A model generated the notes under the pieces. The model was not told the origin of the DNA, did not search any database, and saw only the letters and a program-made list of their open reading frames with translations. 11,010 nucleotides of DNA, from NCBI GenBank assembly GCA_019410665.1, contig DXSD01000065.1, positions 1-11,010 of the forward strand. Reading direction: 5' to 3'. Below, in pieces: positions 7,292 to 11,010 of the stretch; the first letter of the stretch is position 1; the number at the start of each line of letters is the position of its first letter. The position numbers and the translations under genes are program-made. Origin of the DNA: Fusobacterium sp. (GTDB lineage Bacteria; Fusobacteriota; Fusobacteriia; Fusobacteriales; Fusobacteriaceae).

Positions 7292-7320
7292 CTTTAGTGA
7301 TAAAAAGTAGGAGGGATATA

Positions 7321-7827
7321 ATGAAAACATTAATTGCTTATTCAACACTAACAGGTAACACAAAAAAAGTTTGTGAAGCAGCAGCAAAGGCTTTTACAGA
7401 GGTGGAAGTAAAAGATATTAGTACAGTAACAACATTAGACTACGACTTAATAATTGTTGGAACTTGGATAGATAAAGGAACTGCAGATACTAAAGCTAAG
7501 AATTTTATAGAGACTATAAAAGAGAAGAAGGTAGCTTTTATTTATACTTTAGGAGCTTATCCAGACTCAAAACATGCTGAAGATTGTACAGCAAGTATAA
7601 AAAAATTATTTGAGGATAACAAAAATGAGGTTTTAGGACATTATCATTGTCAAGGAGCTATAGATCCTAACTTAATTGAGAGAATGAAAAAGATGTTTGG
7701 ACCTGAGCATCCACATGGACCAAATCCAGAAAGAGTAAAAAGATGGGAAGATGCAAGTACTCACCCAGATCAAAATGATTTAGATGCAGCTTATAATTAC
7801 TTTAAAGAATTAATAAATAGATTATAA
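7321..7827 (+). CDS. hmuF: HmuF-type flavodoxin, likely redox partner in heme breakdown
   Basis: A 168-residue FMN-binding flavodoxin-family protein, cytoplasmic. The phosphate-binding loop STLTGNT (residues 8-14) follows the first strand MKTLIAY. IIVGTWIDKG and IYTLGAYPDSKHAEDC correspond to the two later flavin-contact loops. A His- and Pro-rich C-terminal third (FGPEHPHGPNPERVKRWEDASTHPD) sets it apart from plain electron-transfer flavodoxins and matches the HmuF/BilS-like subgroup. The Fusobacterium HmuF is known to supply electrons to the radical SAM HmuW and to act on its anaerobilin product. The start chosen is ATG 7321, with AGGAGG at 7309-7314; an in-frame GTG at 7297 is rejected because it spans the promoter start site. 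It is transcribed divergently from hmuW with its own promoter and terminator. It could also serve other radical SAM enzymes. Confidence 0.82.
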   Translation: MKTLIAYSTLTGNTKKVCEAAAKAFTEVEVKDISTVTTLDYDLIIVGTWIDKGTADTKAKNFIETIKEKKVAFIYTLGAYPDSKHAEDCTASIKKLFEDNKNEVLGHYHCQGAIDPNLIERMKKMFGPEHPHGPNPERVKRWEDASTHPDQNDLDAAYNYFKELINRL

Positions 7828-7834
7828 TTATAAT

Positions 7835-7863
7835 GGAGCTTCCAGGATTGGAGGCTCTTTTTT
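7835..7863 (+). terminator. Rho-independent terminator after the flavodoxin gene
   Basis: GAGCTTCC (7836-7843) pairs with GGAGGCTC (7850-7857) as an 8-bp stem with one G-T pair and a 6-base loop, followed by six T. It ends only 8 bases before the -35 of the next promoter, so hmuF and the que operon are separate transcripts. Confidence 0.87.
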
Positions 7864-7871
7864 AGATATAT

Positions 7872-7900
7872 TTGACAAAAATTAAAAAAAGTGTTAGGAT
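7872..7900 (+). promoter_or_regulatory. Promoter of the preQ1 biosynthesis operon
   Basis: A consensus -35 TTGACA (7872-7877), a 17-base spacer and a -10 TAGGAT (7895-7900). Transcription should begin near 7907, a few bases before the first stem of the riboswitch aptamer at 7914. The perfect -35 suggests strong initiation, with control placed after initiation in the leader. Confidence 0.8.
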
Positions 7901-7913
7901 ACTAGAGGAATAA

Positions 7914-7957
7914 AGACAGTTCATTTGTACCATCCTGTCTATAAACAAAACTAGGGC
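7914..7957 (+). ncRNA. preQ1-I-type riboswitch aptamer
   Basis: AGACAG (7914-7919) and CTGTCT (7935-7940) form P1 around a 15-base loop. The A-rich tail at 7941-7957 contains ACAAAAC-TAGG, almost the same as the ACAAAAC-AAGG tail of the Thermoanaerobacter preQ1-I aptamer. By alignment, U7920, C7930 and A7950 would contact the ligand and G7927-C7951 would be the key pseudoknot pair. The loop is longer than usual (15 rather than about 11-12) and the rest of the P2 pseudoknot is imperfect (a U-U mismatch). Its place before queD and the downstream terminator strongly support the class. Excess preQ1 should shut off the operon. Confidence 0.75.
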
Positions 7958-8001
7958 TTTTTTTTATTGCAATTTTTTGTTTTTATAGCTCAAGGTGGTA
8001 C
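7927..8001 (+). promoter_or_regulatory. Candidate antiterminator of the preQ1 leader
   Basis: GTACCATC (7927-7934, in the aptamer loop) can pair with GGTGGTAC (7994-8001, in the terminator 5' arm) over 8 bp with one G-T pair. Nested inside it, GGGCT (7954-7958) pairs with AGCTC (7987-7991). Both helices use bases needed by the aptamer and by the terminator. They would therefore form only without ligand, allowing read-through. This is inferred from complementarity alone. Confidence 0.6.
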
Positions 8002-8022
8002 ATACTATCTTGAGTTTTTTTT
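7987..8022 (+). terminator. Regulated intrinsic terminator of the preQ1 leader
   Basis: CTCAAGGTGGTA (7989-8000) and the segment 8003-8014 ending CTTGAG form an 11-12 bp stem with two G-T pairs and a tight loop, followed by eight T (8015-8022). It lies upstream of the queD ribosome binding site (AGGAGG at 8027-8032), so termination would remove the whole operon from the transcript. Confidence 0.85.
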
Positions 8023-8036
8023 AATTAGGAGGCAGT

Positions 8037-8465
8037 ATGTACACATTAGTAAGTGAAGCAAGTTTCGACAGTGCACATTTTCTACATGGTTATAATGGGA
8101 AATGTAAAAATATTCATGGGCATCGTTGGACAATAAAGTTAGAGATTTATGGAGAAAATTTAGAAAAGGAAGGGCATTTAAGAGGAATGCTTTTGGATTT
8201 TGGAGATATAAAAAAAGAGTTAAAAGAGCTAGCAGATTATCTTGATCACTCTTTAATAATTGAAAAGGGAACTATGAGGGAATTAACTTTAAATGCTTTA
8301 AAAGAAGATGGATTTAGAATAATCGAATTAGAGTTTAGACCTACAGCAGAGAATTTTTCTAAATATGTATATGAGTATTTTCAGAAAAAGGGATTAAAAG
8401 TAAAGAGTGCAACTATATATGAGACTCCTAATAACTGTGCTATATATAGTGAGGAGATGAAATAA
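8037..8465 (+). CDS. queD: 6-carboxy-5,6,7,8-tetrahydropterin synthase
   Basis: A 142-residue QueD (6-pyruvoyl-tetrahydropterin synthase fold). It converts dihydroneopterin triphosphate, the FolE product, to 6-carboxytetrahydropterin, the second step toward preQ1. Zinc ligands His14, His27 and His29 are seen in FDSAHFLHGY and NIHGHRW, and the catalytic Cys23 lies in GKCKNIHGH. LDFGDIKKEL and YLDHSLI are conserved family stretches, and YETPNNCAIY near the C terminus supplies the substrate-anchoring Glu. Length is near that of Bacillus QueD. The start is ATG 8037 with AGGAGG 4 bases upstream. It is the first gene behind the preQ1 leader, and its stop overlaps the queE start (TAATG). Confidence 0.95.
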   Translation: MYTLVSEASFDSAHFLHGYNGKCKNIHGHRWTIKLEIYGENLEKEGHLRGMLLDFGDIKKELKELADYLDHSLIIEKGTMRELTLNALKEDGFRIIELEFRPTAENFSKYVYEYFQKKGLKVKSATIYETPNNCAIYSEEMK

Positions 8466-9133
8466 TGAATAGATATAAAATTGTAGAAATATTTGAAAGT
8501 ATAAATGGAGAAGGGAAAAAAGCTGGACAATTAGCTATATTTGTTAGATTTCAAAAATGTAATTTAAATTGTAGTTACTGTGACACTAGCTGGGCTAATG
8601 GGGATGATGCTGAGTATATAGAGATGACAGAAGAAGAGATATATAACAGAGTTTTAGAAAGTGGAATAAAAAATATAACTTTAACAGGAGGAGAACCTCT
8701 ATTACAAAAAAATATAGAAAATTTATTAGAAAAATTTTCTAGAAATAGTGAATTAAATGTTGAAATAGAAACAAATGGAAGTGTAAATTTAGAGAAGTTT
8801 AATAAATTTGACAATCCCCCTTCTTTTACTATGGATTATAAGCTACCAAGTAGTAATATGGAAAAATTTATGGATCTTTCAAATTTTACTTATTTGACAA
8901 AGAAAGATACAGTAAAATTTGTAGTAGGAAATATTGAAGATTTAGAAAAAGCAAGAGAGATTATAAATAAATACTCACTTATAGGAAAATGCTCAGTATA
9001 TTTTAGTCCTGTTTTCCAAAGTATAGAGTTAGTTGAAATAGTTGAGTTTATGAAAAAATATAAATTAAATGGAGTAAATATGCAGTTGCAAATTCATAAA
9101 ATAATATGGAGTCCAGAAAGTAAGGGAGTATAA
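8465..9133 (+). CDS. queE: 7-carboxy-7-deazaguanine synthase (radical SAM)
   Basis: A 222-residue QueE, a small radical SAM enzyme that contracts the ring of 6-carboxytetrahydropterin to 7-carboxy-7-deazaguanine. The cluster motif is CX3CX2C (Cys32, Cys36, Cys39), followed by Asp-Thr; the Thr of this CDT motif binds the active-site Mg2+ in characterised QueE. ESINGEG at 11-17 is the family opening and TGGEPL (74-79) contacts SAM. MDYKLPSSNM and the C-terminal QLQIHKIIW match bacterial QueE. The start overlaps the queD stop by one base. It needs an electron donor. Flavodoxin is the known donor in other bacteria, and the nearby hmuF product is a possible but unproven one. Confidence 0.94.
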   Translation: MNRYKIVEIFESINGEGKKAGQLAIFVRFQKCNLNCSYCDTSWANGDDAEYIEMTEEEIYNRVLESGIKNITLTGGEPLLQKNIENLLEKFSRNSELNVEIETNGSVNLEKFNKFDNPPSFTMDYKLPSSNMEKFMDLSNFTYLTKKDTVKFVVGNIEDLEKAREIINKYSLIGKCSVYFSPVFQSIELVEIVEFMKKYKLNGVNMQLQIHKIIWSPESKGV

Positions 9134-9136
9134 TGA

Positions 9137-9712
9137 ATGATAGATAAAGAAGCGATAGAAAAACATATTAGAGGAATTTTAATAGCATTAGGAGATGATC
9201 CAGAAAGAGAGGGATTAAAAGATACTCCAAAAAGAGTAGCCCAAATGTATGAGGAAGTTTTTAAAGGAATGAATTTTACTAATGATAAAATTGCAGAGAT
9301 GTTTAATAAAAGTTTTGAGATAGTAGATAAAGAAAATAGTAAAGATATGGTTATAGTAAGAGACATAGAAATATTTAGTTATTGTGAACATCATCTAGCT
9401 CTTATGTATGATATGAAAGTAACAGTTGCATATATTCCTAAAGATAGGGTAATAGGACTTAGTAAAATTGCTAGAATATGTGATATGGTTGGAAGAAGAT
9501 TACAGCTTCAAGAGAGAATAGGACAGGATATAGCAGAAATTATATCTAAAATAATTAACTCTGAAGATATAGCAGTATATATAAAAGGGAAGCATAGTTG
9601 TATGACTGCTAGAGGAATTGAGAAAACAGGAAGTTTTACAGAAAGTAGTGTATTTATGGGAGAATTTAAAAACAATTATATGCTACAAAATAGAATATAT
9701 ATGAGAGGATAG
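9137..9712 (+). CDS. folE: GTP cyclohydrolase I
   Basis: A 191-residue type I GTP cyclohydrolase, turning GTP into dihydroneopterin triphosphate, the shared entry point of folate and deazapurine synthesis. Zinc ligands are Cys83 and His86 in SYCEHHL and Cys155 in KHSCMTARG. Other family blocks are DDPEREGLKDTPKR (20-33), RVIGLSKIARI (104-114), RLQLQERIGQDIA (121-133) and the C-terminal GEF. The start ATG 9137 has AAGGGAG upstream; the ATG at 9133 that overlaps the queE stop reads into a stop after four codons. The start lies three bases after the queE stop and folE sits inside the que operon, so this copy is probably dedicated to preQ1 and subject to its riboswitch. Whether a second folE serves folate cannot be seen here. 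Confidence 0.95.
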   Translation: MIDKEAIEKHIRGILIALGDDPEREGLKDTPKRVAQMYEEVFKGMNFTNDKIAEMFNKSFEIVDKENSKDMVIVRDIEIFSYCEHHLALMYDMKVTVAYIPKDRVIGLSKIARICDMVGRRLQLQERIGQDIAEIISKIINSEDIAVYIKGKHSCMTARGIEKTGSFTESSVFMGEFKNNYMLQNRIYMRG

Positions 9713-9720
9713 ATATAGAA

Positions 9721-10422
9721 ATGAGAGTATTAGTGTTATTAAGCGGTGGGGTAGATAGCTCTACTTGTTTAGCAATGGCTGTTGCTGAACATGGAAAAGA
9801 TAATGTAGTTGCATTATCTACTTCTTATGGACAAAAACATACAAAAGAATTGGAGTCAGCAAGAAAGATTGCTAAATATTATGGAGTGGAATTGATAGAG
9901 TTAGACTTAGCAAAAATATTTACTTATAGTAGTTGCTCTTTGTTATCACATTCAGAAAAAGAGATTCCTCAAGGAAGTTATAGTGAGCAATTAAAAGAAA
10001 AAGAGGGGGAAACAATATCAACTTATGTTCCCTTTAGAAATGGTTTATTTCTTTCAACAGCTACAAGTATAGCTATTTCTAAAAATTGTCAAATAGTGTA
10101 TTATGGAGCTCATAGTGATGATTCTGCTGGAGAAGCTTATCCAGATTGCAGTGAAGAATTTAATGAGGCAATGAATAGAGCAATATATCTTGGAAGTGGA
10201 AAGCAAGTTAAAATTGAAGCTCCTTTTGTAAATTTACATAAAAGCGATATAGTAAAAAAAGGATTAGAATTAAAATTACCTTATGAACTTACTTGGAGTT
10301 GTTATGAAGGAGATGAGTACTCTTGTGGAAAGTGTGGTACTTGTATTGATAGAGAGAGAGCTTTTGAAATAAACGGAGAGATAGATCCATTAGTAAAAAT
10401 AAGAGAAGGAGAAAAGAGATGA
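9721..10422 (+). CDS. queC: 7-cyano-7-deazaguanine (preQ0) synthase
   Basis: A 233-residue QueC, an ATP-dependent enzyme that converts 7-carboxy-7-deazaguanine and ammonia to preQ0. The PP-loop SGGVDS (8-13) follows the first strand and binds ATP. TYVPFRN (101-107) and GAHSDDSAGEAYPDC (129-143) are substrate-site blocks. Four zinc cysteines lie near the end: Cys194, Cys202, Cys205 and Cys208 in WSCYEGDEYSCGKCGTC. Length is normal. It starts 8 bases after folE with AGAGGA upstream, and its TGA overlaps the queF ATG by four bases. Confidence 0.95.
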   Translation: MRVLVLLSGGVDSSTCLAMAVAEHGKDNVVALSTSYGQKHTKELESARKIAKYYGVELIELDLAKIFTYSSCSLLSHSEKEIPQGSYSEQLKEKEGETISTYVPFRNGLFLSTATSIAISKNCQIVYYGAHSDDSAGEAYPDCSEEFNEAMNRAIYLGSGKQVKIEAPFVNLHKSDIVKKGLELKLPYELTWSCYEGDEYSCGKCGTCIDRERAFEINGEIDPLVKIREGEKR

Positions 10423-10901
10423 GAGATTTAAAAGACTTAACACTATTAGGGAATCAAGGAGTAAAATATCCAGATAATTATGCTCCTGAGATACTAGAAA
10501 CTTTTGATAATAAACATGTGGAAAATGATTATTTTGTAAAATTTAATTGTCCAGAATTTACAAGTCTTTGTCCAATCACAGGGCAACCAGATTTTGCTAA
10601 TATCATAATTTCTTATGTACCTAATATAAAAATGGTAGAGAGCAAATCTTTGAAATTATATTTATTTAGTTTTCGTAATCATGGGGATTTTCATGAAGAT
10701 TGTGTAAACATAATAATGAAGGATTTAATTAAACTGATGGATCCTAAATATATAGAAGTTTGGGGAAAATTTACTCCAAGAGGGGGAATATCTATAGATC
10801 CTTATTGTAACTATGGAAAAAAAGGTACTAAATGGGAAGAGGTAGCTTTCAACAGAATGGCTAATCATGACATGTATCCAGAAAAAGTAGATAATAGATA
10901 A
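10419..10901 (+). CDS. queF: NADPH-dependent preQ0 reductase, short (type I) form
   Basis: A 160-residue QueF of the short, unimodular Bacillus type. It reduces the nitrile of preQ0 to the aminomethyl group of preQ1, the last step before insertion into tRNA. Catalytic Cys51 lies in SLCPITGQPDFA with Asp58 behind it. ESKSLKLY (74-81) is the QueF signature, and FHEDC (91-95) supplies the conserved His-Glu pair. FTPRGGISIDPY closes the fold. The ATG lies within the queC stop (ATGA), and AAGGAG (10406-10411) is 7 bases upstream. It is the last gene of the operon, so the pathway's end product matches the predicted riboswitch ligand. Confidence 0.95.
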   Translation: MRDLKDLTLLGNQGVKYPDNYAPEILETFDNKHVENDYFVKFNCPEFTSLCPITGQPDFANIIISYVPNIKMVESKSLKLYLFSFRNHGDFHEDCVNIIMKDLIKLMDPKYIEVWGKFTPRGGISIDPYCNYGKKGTKWEEVAFNRMANHDMYPEKVDNR

Positions 10902-10909
10902 TAGCAAAA

Positions 10910-10955
10910 AATATAAAAGCTGTCAGATCTTCAATTGACTGACAGCTTTTATATT
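10910..10955 (+). terminator. 17-bp hairpin terminator closing the que operon
   Basis: The segment 10910-10926 (AATATAAAAGCTGTCAG) pairs perfectly with 10939-10955 across a 12-base loop. A-rich and T-rich ends flank the GC-richer core GCTGTCAG/CTGACAGC, so the hairpin could stop transcription from either side. It begins 8 bases after the queF stop. The remaining bases to 11010 hold no gene or clear promoter that I can support. Confidence 0.85.
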
Positions 10956-11010
10956 GTTGTTAATTAAGTAAATTAAAATACTTTAAAAGAAAGGATTAAT
11001 TGAATTATAT

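Noticed and set aside
7297..7320. GTG 7297 as the flavodoxin start
   Set aside because: It lies at the predicted transcription start, and the AGGAGG would be inside the coding sequence. ATG 7321 has ideal spacing and gives the standard flavodoxin N terminus.
7987..8022. T-box-like sequence AAGGTGGTAC just before a terminator
   Set aside because: It resembles the T-box antiterminator core, but the leader is only about 100 bases, has no Stem I or specifier loop, and the gene is not an aminoacyl-tRNA synthetase or amino acid gene. The preQ1 switch explains it better.
8575..9366. Minus-strand open frames opposite queE and folE (8575-8814, 9094-9366)
   Set aside because: They lie against well-conserved enzymes and have no leftward promoter or family match.
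10725..10907. Minus-strand open frame opposite the end of queF
   Set aside because: Antisense shadow reaching into the terminator region.
10956..11010. Possible promoter or start of another gene at the right edge
   Set aside because: Only AT-rich sequence with a weak GAAAGGA; no convincing -35/-10 pair or open frame in the remaining bases.

Overview
The window looks like the chromosome of a member of the Fusobacteriota (Fusobacterium or a close relative). The DNA is very AT-rich and has strong AGGAGG-type ribosome binding sites. It also encodes a TonB-dependent outer-membrane receptor, so the cell has two membranes. The pairing of a HutW/HmuW-type radical SAM enzyme with an HmuF-type flavodoxin is known from Fusobacterium heme metabolism. 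The genus is inferred from this combination; no phylogenetic marker was tested.

Left part (1-7123, all minus strand): a heme acquisition and anaerobic heme breakdown cluster, transcribed leftward. The order of transcription is radical SAM heme-opening enzyme (hmuW), TonB-dependent receptor, FecCD-type permease (hmuU), ABC ATPase (hmuV), periplasmic binding protein (hmuT), and then, after an 83-base gap with possible regulatory structure, a ZnuA-like metal-binding protein with a histidine-rich loop and an altered metal site. A ribosome binding site at the very left edge suggests that the unit continues outside the window. Several genes are tightly coupled: hmuU and hmuV overlap as TAATG, and hmuT starts with TTG one base after the hmuV stop.

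Middle (7124-7863): a divergent control region. Two -35 elements form a mirror-image pair (7231-7238 and 7263-7270). One drives hmuW leftward. The other drives a flavodoxin (hmuF) rightward, with a TGn-extended -10. The hmuF start is corrected here to ATG 7321. A strong terminator follows hmuF at 7835-7863.

Right part (7872-10955, plus strand): a self-contained preQ1 (queuosine precursor) operon. It has a consensus promoter, a preQ1-I-like riboswitch leader with an intrinsic terminator, and then queD, queE, folE, queC and queF, packed with 1-4 base overlaps or gaps of 3-8 bases. A 17-bp hairpin terminator closes it. Together the five enzymes convert GTP to preQ1, with FolE supplying the first step. 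In the leader, the loop that should hold the ligand is complementary to the 5' arm of the terminator, which gives a simple either/or switch.

No mobile element, CRISPR array, tRNA or rRNA was seen, and I found no wholly new system. The points most worth checking are the detailed logic of the preQ1 leader, the unusual ZnuA-like protein attached to heme genes, the Met-Pro-Pro-rich loops of the receptor, and the repeats in the hmuW leader.
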